DNA of 64,000 bases, taken from Bradyrhizobium sp. 141 (GTDB lineage: Bacteria; Pseudomonadota; Alphaproteobacteria; Rhizobiales; Xanthobacteraceae). Shown one piece after another: positions 9,648-17,284 of the stretch (the stretch's first letter is position 1; each line of letters begins with the position of its first letter). The stretch covers positions 434,001-498,000 of the forward strand of contig NZ_JADPKR010000082.1 in NCBI RefSeq assembly GCF_023074055.1. The letters are read 5' to 3'. The notes beneath the pieces were generated by a model, which worked only from the letters and a program-made list of their open reading frames with translations, was not told the DNA's origin and did not search any database. The position numbers and the translations under genes were made by a program.

Positions 9648-10574
9648 ATGTCTGACGTCCGCGTTCTCGCCACCGACCTCGAATTTCCCGAAGGGCCGGT
9701 CGTGATGCCGGACGGCTCGGTGGTACTGGTGGAAATCCGCGGCCAGCGCCTGACGCGCGTTTACCCCGACGGCCGCAAGGAGATCGTCGCGAAAATTCCG
9801 GGCGGCCCGAACGGCGCCGCGCTCGGCCCCGACGGCAAGATCTACATCTGCAACAATGGCGGCTTCTCCTGGATCCCGACCCGCAACATGATCATGCCGG
9901 GCCCGCAGCCCGACGATTATCTCGGCGGCTCGATCCAGCGCGTCGACCTGCAATCCGGCAAGGTCGAGACCGTCGTGACGAAATGCGGCGCGCACGATCT
10001 GCGCGGGCCGAATGATCTGGTGTTCGACAAGCAGGGCGGCCTCTGGTTCTCCGATCTCGGCAAGCGCCGCGCCCGCGAGATGGACGTGGGCGGCATGTAT
10101 TATCTCAAGCCCGGCATGACCGAGCTCGTCGAGGTCGTGCATGGCGTTCTGCCGGCCAACGGTATCGGGCTGTCGCCGGACGAGAACATTGTCTACATCG
10201 CGGAGACGCCGACCGGGCGGCTCTGGGCCTACGAGCTCTCCGCGCCCGGCACGCTCAAGCCGCGCGATGTGATCTATCGCGGCGAGCGCGGCAAGCCGAT
10301 CTGCGGCCTCGGCGGCTACCAGATGTTCGACTCGCTCGCGGTCGAGGCAGGCGGCAATGTCTGCGTCGCCACCCTCGTCTCCGGCTGCATCTCGGTGATC
10401 GCGCCCGACGGCACGCTGGTCGAGCAGGTCCCGACCGGCGACCGCGTCACCACCAACATCGCCTTCGGCGGCCCCGAGCTGAAGACGGCCTACATCACCC
10501 TGTCGGGCAAGGGCGAGCTGGTCGCCATGGACTGGCCGCGCGGTGGTTTGCCGTTGAACTTTTTGAACAAGTGA
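9648..10574 (+). CDS. SMP-30/gluconolactonase-like six-bladed beta-propeller protein
   Basis: 308 residues from the ATG at 9648, behind a GGGAGG site (an in-frame ATG at 9612 has none). The repeats are those of SMP-30/gluconolactonases: FPEGPV near the N-terminus with the metal-binding Glu, GPNGAALGPDG, GPNDLVFDKQGGLWFSD with the Asn/Asp metal site, and NGIGLSPDE. These enzymes hydrolyse sugar or other lactones using a divalent metal. No signal peptide is seen, so it should be cytoplasmic. Substrate not determined; it could act in the same sugar-acid pathway as the upstream enolase-superfamily enzyme, which is inference. Confidence 0.87.
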   Translation: MSDVRVLATDLEFPEGPVVMPDGSVVLVEIRGQRLTRVYPDGRKEIVAKIPGGPNGAALGPDGKIYICNNGGFSWIPTRNMIMPGPQPDDYLGGSIQRVDLQSGKVETVVTKCGAHDLRGPNDLVFDKQGGLWFSDLGKRRAREMDVGGMYYLKPGMTELVEVVHGVLPANGIGLSPDENIVYIAETPTGRLWAYELSAPGTLKPRDVIYRGERGKPICGLGGYQMFDSLAVEAGGNVCVATLVSGCISVIAPDGTLVEQVPTGDRVTTNIAFGGPELKTAYITLSGKGELVAMDWPRGGLPLNFLNK

Positions 10575-10615
10575 GCCAAGCCGTCATTGTACGGGAGGCG
10601 AGGCAACTCCCAGAC

Positions 10616-10721
10616 CCTCACCCTGAGGAGCGCGCCCTTAGCGCGCGTCTCGAAGGGCGAGGCCACCAGCCGGGCCTTCATCCTTCGAGACGCGCGAAGA
10701 CGCGCTCCTCAGGATGAGGAT
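10616..10721. repeat. palindromic repeat, 'CCTGAGG ... CGAAGG' class
   Basis: Long inverted repeat with arms of the type CCTGAGGAGCGCGC and GCGCGCTCCTCAGGATGA around CTCGAAGGGCGA and CATCCTTCGAGACG cores. Related copies occur at 13945-14078, 40717-40815 and 42364-42498. It lies directly after the SMP-30-like gene and may double as a terminator. Confidence 0.8.
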
Positions 10722-10730
10722 ATGGCAGTG

Positions 10731-10758
10731 TGGATTGCTTCGCTTCGCTCGCAATGAC
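10731..10758. repeat. truncated copy of the 'GATTGCTTCG-TCGCAATGAC' repeat
   Basis: One half of the element seen complete at 13831-13920 and 40846-40938: GGATTGCTTCGCTTCGCTCG followed by CAATGACAA. The other half is missing. Confidence 0.6.
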
Positions 10759-10775
10759 AACGGAGAGTGACTTCA

Positions 10776-11369
10776 ATGCCCTGGCCCGATCCCGTCACCC
10801 TGCGTGGACAGCACGCCCGTCTCGAGCCGCTGTCGCATCAGCATCGTGAGGCGCTGGTCGAGGCCGTGAAAGACGGCGAGCTCTCGAAGCTCTGGTACAC
10901 CGCGATTCCGCTGCCGGAGAACATGGGCAAGGAGATCGACCGTCGCCTCGGTCTGCAGGCCGCGGGCTCGATGCTGCCGTTCACCGTGTTCGATGCCGAC
11001 GGCAACGTCGTCGGCATGACGACCTACATGAACATCGATGCCGGCAACCGCCGCGTCGAGATCGGCTCGACCTGGTATGGCAAGAGCGCGCAACGCGGCC
11101 CGCTTAACACACAGTGCAAGCTCTTGCTGCTGCGCCACGCCTTCGAGACGCTGAACTGCATCGCGGTCGAATTCCGCACCCACTTCTTCAATCACCAGAG
11201 CCGCCGCGCCATCGAGCGCCTGGGCGCCAAGCAGGACGGCATCCTGCGCAGCCACCAGGTCGCGCCGAATGGCACGCTGCGCGACACGGTGGTCTACAGC
11301 ATCACCGCGGCCGAATGGCCGACGGTGAAGACGCATCTGGAATTTCAACTCAACGACAAGCCGCGCTAG
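10776..11369 (+). CDS. GNAT family N-acetyltransferase (RimJ/RimL-like)
   Basis: 197 residues from the ATG at 10776, with GGAGAG eight bases upstream; an in-frame GTG at 10767 is less likely. The pattern is that of the RimJ/RimL GNAT group: LRGQHARLEPLSHQH at the N-terminus, PFTVFDADGNVVGMTTYMNI in the core sheet, IGSTWYGKSAQRG for acetyl-CoA phosphate contact, and AIERLGAKQDGILRSHQ near the C-terminus. It transfers an acetyl group from acetyl-CoA to an amine; substrate unknown. The GMC oxidoreductase gene starts 16 bases downstream, so the two are probably co-transcribed. Confidence 0.88.
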   Translation: MPWPDPVTLRGQHARLEPLSHQHREALVEAVKDGELSKLWYTAIPLPENMGKEIDRRLGLQAAGSMLPFTVFDADGNVVGMTTYMNIDAGNRRVEIGSTWYGKSAQRGPLNTQCKLLLLRHAFETLNCIAVEFRTHFFNHQSRRAIERLGAKQDGILRSHQVAPNGTLRDTVVYSITAAEWPTVKTHLEFQLNDKPR

Positions 11370-11385
11370 AGGCGGCCGAGGCACC

Positions 11386-13032
11386 ATGGATAGATTTGAT
11401 TATGTGATCGTCGGCGCGGGCTCCGCCGGATGCGTGCTCACCAGCCGGCTCAGCGAAGATCCCAACACCAGCGTCTGCGTGCTCGAGGCGGGCCCTTCCG
11501 ACTGGCATCCCTACATCCATCTGCCGGCGGGCTTCATCAAGACCTTCCACATGAAGAGCATCAACTGGGCCTATCAGCAGGAGCCGGGGCCCTGGACCGG
11601 CGGGCGCAGCATCTACGCGCCGCGCGGCAAGACGCTCGGCGGCTCGTCCTCGATCAACGGCCACATCTACAACCGCGGCCAGCGCATGGATTTCGACACC
11701 TGGGCGCAGATGGGCAATCGCGGCTGGGGCTATGCCGACGTGCTGCCGTACTTCCGCCGGCTGGAGAAGCGCGTGGGCGAGGGCGAGGACACCTATCGCG
11801 GCCGCGACGGCAGCCTCACCGTCACCACGATGGAGTGGCGCGATCCGCTCTGCGAGGCCTTCATGGAAGGCGCGGTCTCGCTCGGCATTCCCCGCAACCC
11901 CGATTACAACGGCAAGACACAGGAAGGCGTCTCCTACTGCCAGCGCACCATCGACAAGGGCCTGCGCGTCTCCGGCGCGACGGCGTTCCTCAAGCCCGCG
12001 ATGAAGCGGCCGAACGTGGATGTGCACACGCATGCGCATGCGACGGAGATCATCTTCGAGGGCAAGCGCGCCGTCGGCGTGCGCTACATGAAGGGCGGTC
12101 CTCGTGGCACGCCCGTGGAGGTGCGCGCCAACAAGGAAGTGATCCTCTCCGGCGGCACCTATAATTCGCCGCAGCTGCTGCAGCTCTCCGGCATCGGCTC
12201 GCCCGGCCTACTGCAGCAACACGGCATCGCCGTGCGTCACGCGCTGCCGGTCGGCGAAGGCCTGCAGGACCATTACGCCCCGCGCACGGTGGCGCGCGTC
12301 AAGGACATCAAGACCATCAACGAGCTTCGCCGCGGCTTTTCGCTGTGGATCGAGGCACTGAAATGGGCGACCGCGCGCAAAGGCTTGCTGTCGCTGTCGC
12401 CGACCATGGTCTATTGCTTCTGGCATTCCGGCGAGAGCGCCGACAGTTCCGACCTGCAGCTCACCTTCACCCCGGCGAGCTACAAGGAAGGCGTGCAGGG
12501 CCAGCTCGAGGACGAGCCCGGCATGACCGTCGCCTCCTGGCAGCAGCGCCCGGAGAGCCGCGGCTATGTCCGCATCCGCTCGTCTGATCCGTTCGCGCCG
12601 CCGATCATCCAGACCAACTATCTTGACGCCGAGCTCGACCGCCGCGTCATCGTCGGCGGCATGAAGCTCGCGCGGCGTCTGTTGAAGTCCGCGCCGCTGT
12701 CGCCCTATTACGCCTACGAGGATTTCCCCGGCCCCAACATCAACACCGACGACGAATTCCTCGCCGCCGCCACCGAGCGCGGCACCACCACCTTCCACCC
12801 GGGCTGCACCTGCCGCATGGGTCCGGCTGATTCCACCTGGGCGGTGGTCGACGACCAGCTCCGCGTCCACGGCCTCGAAGGCCTCCGCGTCATCGACGCC
12901 TCGGTCATGCCGCGCATGATCTCGGCCAACCTCAACGCCTCGACCATGATGATCGCCGACCGCGCGTCGGACCTGATCCGCGGCAAGGCGCCGATGGAAG
13001 CTGCGCGCATCCCGGATACGGCGGTGGCGTAA
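11386..13032 (+). CDS. GMC family FAD-dependent oxidoreductase (choline dehydrogenase-like)
   Basis: 548 residues, the usual GMC length. The N-terminal FAD dinucleotide fold is YVIVGAGSAGCVL (residues 6-18). The GMC signature GKTLGGSSSINGHIY lies near residues 83-97, the second signature GGTYNSPQLLQLSGIG near 256, and the C-terminal catalytic region has FHPGCTCRMG with the active-site His and VIDASVMPRMISANLNAST. Members oxidise alcohols such as choline, glucose or aliphatic alcohols. Betaine-pathway neighbours are absent, so the name betA is not warranted. HPGCTC replaces the more common HPVGTC. Probably in one operon with the acetyltransferase. Confidence 0.92.
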   Translation: MDRFDYVIVGAGSAGCVLTSRLSEDPNTSVCVLEAGPSDWHPYIHLPAGFIKTFHMKSINWAYQQEPGPWTGGRSIYAPRGKTLGGSSSINGHIYNRGQRMDFDTWAQMGNRGWGYADVLPYFRRLEKRVGEGEDTYRGRDGSLTVTTMEWRDPLCEAFMEGAVSLGIPRNPDYNGKTQEGVSYCQRTIDKGLRVSGATAFLKPAMKRPNVDVHTHAHATEIIFEGKRAVGVRYMKGGPRGTPVEVRANKEVILSGGTYNSPQLLQLSGIGSPGLLQQHGIAVRHALPVGEGLQDHYAPRTVARVKDIKTINELRRGFSLWIEALKWATARKGLLSLSPTMVYCFWHSGESADSSDLQLTFTPASYKEGVQGQLEDEPGMTVASWQQRPESRGYVRIRSSDPFAPPIIQTNYLDAELDRRVIVGGMKLARRLLKSAPLSPYYAYEDFPGPNINTDDEFLAAATERGTTTFHPGCTCRMGPADSTWAVVDDQLRVHGLEGLRVIDASVMPRMISANLNASTMMIADRASDLIRGKAPMEAARIPDTAVA

Positions 13033-13043
13033 GGGCGCTCTCG

Positions 13044-13174
13044 TGCCCCGGACGCAGCGCAGCGCCTTGGCGGTGCGCTGCAGAGCCGGGGCCCATCTCG
13101 CCACGATCCCCGCGTGACTTCTGGGTCCCGGCTCAGCGCAGCAGCGTTGCACGCTGCAGCGCGTCCGGGACACG
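13044..13174. repeat. palindromic repeat, 'TGCCCCGGACGC ... GCGTCCGGGACA' class
   Basis: Inverted repeat whose ends read GTGCCCCGGACGCAGCGCAG and CTGCAGCGCGTCCGGGACAC, with internal AGAGCCGGGGCCCA and TGGGTCCCGGCT arms. A second copy is at 30749-30882 between other genes. Confidence 0.8.
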
Positions 13175-13209
13175 TTCGCTGGCTCCTGGCCTGCGAAACT
13201 TGCTGTGTC

Positions 13210-13800
13210 GCCGCCTCGTCAACCCTTCCCCGCAAAAAGATTCCACTTTACCGAAATTCGGTTTTACGGCATAAGTCGACACAGCCCGGCCCGACGAAGA
13301 GGGGCGGTTCGCGAGTCGTTCGAAGCGCGGGCCGGGTTGCGGTGGACGCGACAGCGTCGTGCACGAGATGGGGCGGGCAGGGCGGGTAGTCTCTGTGAGC
13401 CCGCAACCCGCGTGCGGACGAGCGGCGCTGTTTGCGTACGGCAAAACCGTGTGGTCCTGGCCGTCGTTGCTACGGTCAAGCCGGTCGAAGATGTGCGCGA
13501 GCCCAACCGGGTAGACGGCATCGTCACTTCGAGCGGCGAGGGAGGCCAGAAGGAAAGTTCGGCTCCCGGGAGAGCACGGCATAAGCCGTCCGACCATCGC
13601 GCAGGGAAGGCCGAGTGTTCGGCGCCACCTGTATGCTGCTGTGCGGTTTTTCTGCGCGTGCGTTTCGCGCAGCAGACCGCGGGTGCGAGCTGGCACCCGG
13701 CCTTCCCTGCGCCCTCTTTGATTTGAGGGTGGAGAGACCAAGCAAAGCTCGGGCGAAATGCTCCGCGAGGCTGCGAAGGCGTGTCTGCGATTACGATGCG
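13210..13800. repeat. structured repetitive element that mimics coding sequence
   Basis: The minus strand translates to a peptide with the NQRGRREGRVPA and GLPCAMVGRLMPCSPGSRTF patterns that I recall from very many Bradyrhizobium and Rhodopseudomonas entries as 'hypothetical protein' fragments. No ribosome site or consistent start is present. Several internal inverted repeats are visible: 13285-13293 with 13328-13336, and a 14-base perfect pair at 13599-13612 and 13699-13712. I judge it a dispersed repeat, possibly a structured RNA or a non-autonomous element, not a gene. That it is repeated elsewhere is from memory; only one copy is in this window. Confidence 0.55.
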
Positions 13801-13830
13801 GGTTTGAGAGCGATGTCCATGCCACTAGCT

Positions 13831-13920
13831 CCGTCATTGCCAGCGCAGCGAAGCAATCCAGAGTCTTTCCGCGGAGGGATTCTGGATTGCTTCGTCGCAA
13901 GGGCTCCTCGCAATGACGGT
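13831..13920. repeat. palindromic repeat, 'CCGTCATTGC ... GCAATGACGG' class
   Basis: Perfect terminal inverted repeat CCGTCATTGC / GCAATGACGG around GAAGCAATCCAGA and TCTGGATTGCTTC arms. A second full copy is at 40846-40938 and a half copy at 10731-10758. Confidence 0.85.
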
Positions 13921-13944
13921 GTGGAGAGAGCGGCTCAAACCTCT

Positions 13945-14078
13945 CACCGTCGCCCTGAGGCGCTCGCCTCTTCGGCGAGCCTCGAAGGGCGACGGCCCGG
14001 CTGCATCTCGGCCGTTCATCCTTCGAGGCTCCCGGCGGGATGCCTTGCATCGCGCCACTCGCACCTCAGGATGACGGG
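13945..14078. repeat. palindromic repeat, 'CCTGAGG ... CCTCAGGATGACGG' class
   Basis: Arms include CGCCCTGAGGCGCTCGCC, CCTCGAAGGGCGACGG, TCATCCTTCGAGGC and GCACCTCAGGATGACGG. It is the same family as 10616-10721, 40717-40815 and 42364-42498. It lies 13 bases downstream of the moxR stop codon. Confidence 0.8.
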
Positions 14079-14091
14079 ACCGGGAGCGAGC

Positions 14092-14934
14092 TCACACTTC
14101 CCGTCGGCTCAAGAACGCCAGCCGCTCGAACAGATGCACGTCCTGCTCGTTCTTGAGCAGCGCGCCGTGCAGCGGCGGGATCAGTTTGCGCGGGTCGCGC
14201 TCGCGCAGCTGCTCGACGCTCATGTCCTCGTTGAGCAGCAGCTTGAGCCAGTCCAGCAGCTCGGACGTGGACGGCTTCTTCTTCAGGCCGGGCACCTCGC
14301 GCACCTCGAAGAAGATCCGCAAGGCCTCTTCGACCAGGCGCTTCTTGATGCCGGGGAAGTGGACGTCGACGATGCGGCCCATCGTGTCGGCGTCGGGAAA
14401 CTTGATGTAGTGGAAGAAGCAGCGGCGCAGGAAAGCGTCCGGCAGCTCCTTCTCGTTGTTGGAGGTGATCATCATGATCGGGCGCTGCTTGGCCTTGATC
14501 GTCTCGCCGGTCTCGTAGACATGGAATTCCATGCGGTCGAGCTCGAGCAGCAAATCGTTCGGGAATTCGATGTCGGCCTTGTCGATCTCGTCGATCAGCA
14601 GCACCGGGCGCTGCTCGGCGGTGAAGGCCTCCCACAGCTTGCCGCGCTTGATGTAGTTCTTGATGTCCGACACGCGGGCATCGCCGAGCTGGCTGTCGCG
14701 CAGGCGCGACACCGCGTCGTATTCGTAGAGGCCCTGCTGCGCCTTGGTGGTGGACTTGATGTGCCAGGTCAGCAGCGGCGCGTTCAGCGCTTTCGCCACT
14801 TCCTCGGCCAGCACGGTCTTGCCGGTGCCGGGCTCGCCCTTGATGAGCAGCGGGCGCTCGAGCACGATCGAGGCATTGACGGCGACCTTGAGATCGTCGG
14901 TCGCAACATAGTCCTTGGTGCCGGTAAATTTCAT
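14092..14934 (-). CDS. MoxR-type AAA+ ATPase
   Basis: 280 residues from the ATG at 14934 (MKFTGTKDYVATDD). Walker A is GEPGTGKTV at about 37-45, Walker B VLLIDEIDKAD at about 110, sensor MMITSNNEKELPDAF, and the arginine-finger region FLRRCFF. MoxR ATPases act as chaperones that help assemble or load cofactors into enzyme complexes, usually with a VWA protein. Here the VWA partner is the divergent CoxE-like gene at 15399, with only a small membrane-protein gene between. In the coxDE-type arrangement such pairs mature molybdenum hydroxylases, but no molybdoenzyme is in this window, so the client is unknown. Confidence 0.9.
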   Translation of the reverse strand: MKFTGTKDYVATDDLKVAVNASIVLERPLLIKGEPGTGKTVLAEEVAKALNAPLLTWHIKSTTKAQQGLYEYDAVSRLRDSQLGDARVSDIKNYIKRGKLWEAFTAEQRPVLLIDEIDKADIEFPNDLLLELDRMEFHVYETGETIKAKQRPIMMITSNNEKELPDAFLRRCFFHYIKFPDADTMGRIVDVHFPGIKKRLVEEALRIFFEVREVPGLKKKPSTSELLDWLKLLLNEDMSVEQLRERDPRKLIPPLHGALLKNEQDVHLFERLAFLSRREV

Positions 14935-15029
14935 TGCGTGTCCTTGGGTCATCGTCGGCGAGAGGCTGTCGCCCCGGCGCGACAAGCGAACGGCCTCTCG
15001 CGGCGGCCGTTCCTGGTTCGGTCAGGCTT

Positions 15030-15275
15030 TCAGACCCGTTTTATCAGCGAAAGGATGACGAGCACAATCACTGCGCCGATGGTGGCGTCCACGATGGCGC
15101 CGATCGTGCCGGTGGCGAGCTGAATGTGCAGCTGGGGCAGCACCCAGCTTGCGACCAGCGCGCCGATGATGCCGACGACGATGTTGCCGATCAGTCCAAA
15201 TCCCGCCCCGTGGACAATCTTGCCCGCGAGCCAGCCTGCGATCGCGCCAATGATGAGCGCGGCGAGAATTCCCAT
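15030..15275 (-). CDS. GlsB/YeaQ/YmgE family stress-response membrane protein
   Basis: 81 residues from the ATG at 15275, behind GGGGAC (a TTG at 15290 is also in frame). Three hydrophobic, glycine-rich segments are typical of the transglycosylase-associated/YeaQ family: GILAALIIGAIAGWLAGKI, GLIGNIVVGIIGALVASWV and GAIVDATIGAVIVLVILSLI. Members are small inner-membrane proteins induced by stress; the molecular role is not known. It lies between moxR (same strand, downstream) and the divergent VWA gene, so it may be co-transcribed with moxR. Confidence 0.88.
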   Translation of the reverse strand: MGILAALIIGAIAGWLAGKIVHGAGFGLIGNIVVGIIGALVASWVLPQLHIQLATGTIGAIVDATIGAVIVLVILSLIKRV

Positions 15276-15398
15276 GCCAAACGTCCCCAAAACAACCCCG
15301 TGAGGGCGCCAATTCTAGAGCAAAAAGCACCCGGGTCCAGCGCGGAGCGATGGCCTCCGCCCCTTGACGTCAGCCACCCGACGGGCAATCTGTCACCC

Positions 15399-16574
15399 AT
15401 GTTCCTGCAATTCTTCACCTCTCTGCGCGACGCGCAGGTCCCCGTGACGCTGCGCGAATACCTCACGCTGGTGGAGGCGCTCGACGCTGACCTTGCGGAC
15501 TACTCGGTCGAGAATTTCTACTATCTGTCGCGCACCGCGTTGGTGAAGGACGAGCGCAACCTCGACAAGTTCGACCGCGTCTTCGGCTCGGTGTTCAAGG
15601 GGCTCGAAAGCCTGCTCGACGCCATGGAGAAGGCGGAGATCCCCGAGGACTGGCTGAAGAAGCTCGCCGAGAAATATCTCACCGAGGAAGAGAAGAAACA
15701 GATCGAGGCCATGGGCTGGGACAAGCTCATGGAGACCCTGAAGAAGCGCCTCGAGGAGCAGAAGGGCCGCCACCAGGGCGGCTCCAAGTGGATCGGCACG
15801 GCCGGCACCTCGCCATTCGGCGCCCACGGCTACAATCCCGAGGGCGTGCGCATCGGCCAGGAGAAGAACCGCAACAACCGCGCCGTGAAGGTGTGGGACA
15901 AGCGCGAGTTCAGGGATCTGGACGGCAATGTCGAGCTCGGCATCCGCAACATCAAGGTGGCGCTGCGGCGCCTGCGCAAGTTCGCGCGCACCGGCGCGCC
16001 TGACGAACTCGACCTCGACACCACGATCCGGGAGACCGCCAATCACGGCTATCTCGATGTGCACATGCGCCCCGAGCGGCGCAATGCGGTGAAGCTGCTG
16101 GTGTTCTTCGACATCGGCGGCTCCATGGACGCGCATATCGAGCAGGTCGAGGAGCTGTTCTCGGCGGCGAAGAGCGAGTTCAAGCACATGGAGTATTTCT
16201 ACTTCCACAACTGTCTCTATGAGGGCGTGTGGAAGCAGAACAAGCGCCGCTTCACCGACCGCACGCCGACCTGGGACGTGCTGCACAAATACCCGCACGA
16301 CTACAAGGTCGTGTTCGTCGGCGACGCCTCGATGTCGCCTTACGAGATCATGGTGCCCGGCGGTTCGGTCGAGCACGTGAACGAGGAGCCGGGCTCGATC
16401 TGGCTCGACCGCATCATCCGCACCTATCCGCATTCGGTGTGGTTGAACCCGGTCGCTCAGAAGCATTGGGACTATTCGGAATCGACCACCATCATCAAAC
16501 GCATCTTCGCCAACCGGATGTATCCGATCACGATCGAGGGGCTCGAAGGTGCGATGAAGGAATTGACGCACTGA
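15399..16574 (+). CDS. CoxE-like von Willebrand factor A domain protein
   Basis: 391 residues from the ATG at 15399 (MFLQFFTSLRDAQVPVTLREY). The open frame continues upstream, but only into the divergent genes. The N-terminal 200 residues are helical and charged (EEEKKQIEAMGWDKLMETLK). The VWA fold begins at VKLLVFFDIGGSMDAHI, giving an intact metal-ion-dependent adhesion site DxGGS. Family: VWA containing CoxE-like, working with MoxR ATPases in metalloenzyme maturation. There is no signal peptide or membrane segment, so it is cytoplasmic. The moxR partner is at 14092-14934 on the other strand. Confidence 0.88.
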   Translation: MFLQFFTSLRDAQVPVTLREYLTLVEALDADLADYSVENFYYLSRTALVKDERNLDKFDRVFGSVFKGLESLLDAMEKAEIPEDWLKKLAEKYLTEEEKKQIEAMGWDKLMETLKKRLEEQKGRHQGGSKWIGTAGTSPFGAHGYNPEGVRIGQEKNRNNRAVKVWDKREFRDLDGNVELGIRNIKVALRRLRKFARTGAPDELDLDTTIRETANHGYLDVHMRPERRNAVKLLVFFDIGGSMDAHIEQVEELFSAAKSEFKHMEYFYFHNCLYEGVWKQNKRRFTDRTPTWDVLHKYPHDYKVVFVGDASMSPYEIMVPGGSVEHVNEEPGSIWLDRIIRTYPHSVWLNPVAQKHWDYSESTTIIKRIFANRMYPITIEGLEGAMKELTH

Positions 16575-16583
16575 TCTCCTCCG

Positions 16584-16706
16584 TCGTCATTCCGGGGCGC
16601 CCGGAGGGCGAACCCGGAATCCATCGGGCGACATAGTTAGTGGATAAATGGATTCTCAGGTGCGCAATTGCGCACCATAGTTCGCGCTGCGCGCGCCCCG
16701 GAATGA
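16584..16706. repeat. palindromic repeat, 'GTCATTCCGGGGCGC ... GCGCCCCGGAATGAC' class
   Basis: Terminal inverted repeats GTCATTCCGGGGCGC and GCGCCCCGGAATGAC enclose an AT-richer centre with CCCGGAATCCAT, GGATTCTCAGG and GTGCGCAATTGCGCAC. It sits between the VWA gene and the rhodanese gene and ends 24 bases before the latter's start. Confidence 0.85.
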
Positions 16707-16729
16707 CAAGAAGAGGGAGGGAGAACCAC

Positions 16730-17143
16730 ATGCCCCAGAACATCACCCGCGGCATCAAGGCGCTGATCGACGAGGCCAATGCCGAGATCGAGACGCTCAA
16801 TGCCAAGGACGCCATCGAGATCTCCAGGAACGGCGACGTCGTCATCGTCGACATCCGCGACCCCCGCGAGATCGAGCGTGAGGGGCGCATCCCCGGCGCG
16901 TTCGCCTGCACCCGCGGCATGCTCGAATTCTGGATCGATCCGCAGAGCCCGTATGCAAAACCGATCTTCCAGGAGGACAAGAAGTTCGTCTTCCACTGCG
17001 CCGGCGGCCTCCGCTCCGCGCTCGCCGCCAAGACCGCGCAGGACATGGGGTTGAAGCCCGTCGCCCACATCGCCGGCGGCTACGCCGCCTGGCGCGACGC
17101 CGGCGGGCCGACGGAAGCGTGGGAGCCGAAGAAGAAGGGGTGA
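16730..17143 (+). CDS. single-domain rhodanese-like sulfurtransferase
   Basis: 137 residues from the ATG at 16730, behind GAGGGAGGGAG. The rhodanese fold is clear: VVIVDIRDPREIEREGRIPG, then the active loop HCAGGLRSALAAKT with catalytic Cys90 and the six-residue loop of single-domain rhodaneses, and HIAGGYAAWRDAGGP at the end. The enzyme passes sulfane sulfur as a Cys persulfide. It is followed on the same strand by a two-domain sulfurtransferase, with a repeat between, so the two may share a sulfur-handling role. Confidence 0.9.
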   Translation: MPQNITRGIKALIDEANAEIETLNAKDAIEISRNGDVVIVDIRDPREIEREGRIPGAFACTRGMLEFWIDPQSPYAKPIFQEDKKFVFHCAGGLRSALAAKTAQDMGLKPVAHIAGGYAAWRDAGGPTEAWEPKKKG

Positions 17144-17171
17144 GGTGGATACCGCACGTACTACACACTCC

Positions 17172-17255
17172 GCCATGCCCGGGCTTGTCCCGGCCATCCA
17201 CGTACTGGCCCGCGCGCCGAAGGACGTGGATGCCCGGGACAAGCCCGGGCATGGC
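17172..17255. repeat. palindromic repeat, 'CATGCCCGGGCTTG ... CAAGCCCGGGCATG' class
   Basis: CCATGCCCGGGCTTGTCC and GGACAAGCCCGGGCATGG at the ends, with CATCCACGT/ACGTGGATG inner arms. Six copies of this class occur: here and at 18203, 35069, 43880, 48754 and 63911. Confidence 0.9.
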
Positions 17256-17284
17256 GACCCAGAAAGTTGCCAGAGAGTGCATCA

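Larger units (their letters stand above)
13033..14091. other. gene-free kilobase made of repeats
   Basis: No gene is credible here. Long open frames on both strands have Arg/Pro/Ser-rich shadow composition, and they run through several unrelated palindromes. The region is a mosaic of four repeat types listed separately (13044-13174, 13210-13800, 13831-13920, 13945-14078), ending just before the stop of the minus-strand moxR gene. Confidence 0.7.

Noticed and set aside
11386..13032. Naming the GMC oxidoreductase betA
   Set aside because: Neither betaine aldehyde dehydrogenase nor a BetI-type regulator is nearby, and the HPGCTC motif differs from the usual form.
13133..14050. Open frame of about 300 residues on the minus strand
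   Set aside because: It spans three unrelated palindromic repeats, has no ribosome site and is Arg/Pro/Ser-rich; it is treated as repeat DNA.
14934..15398. Upstream extension of the VWA protein frame
   Set aside because: It would overlap the divergent GlsB and moxR genes, is unlike the family, and the ATG at 15399 gives the normal N-terminus.
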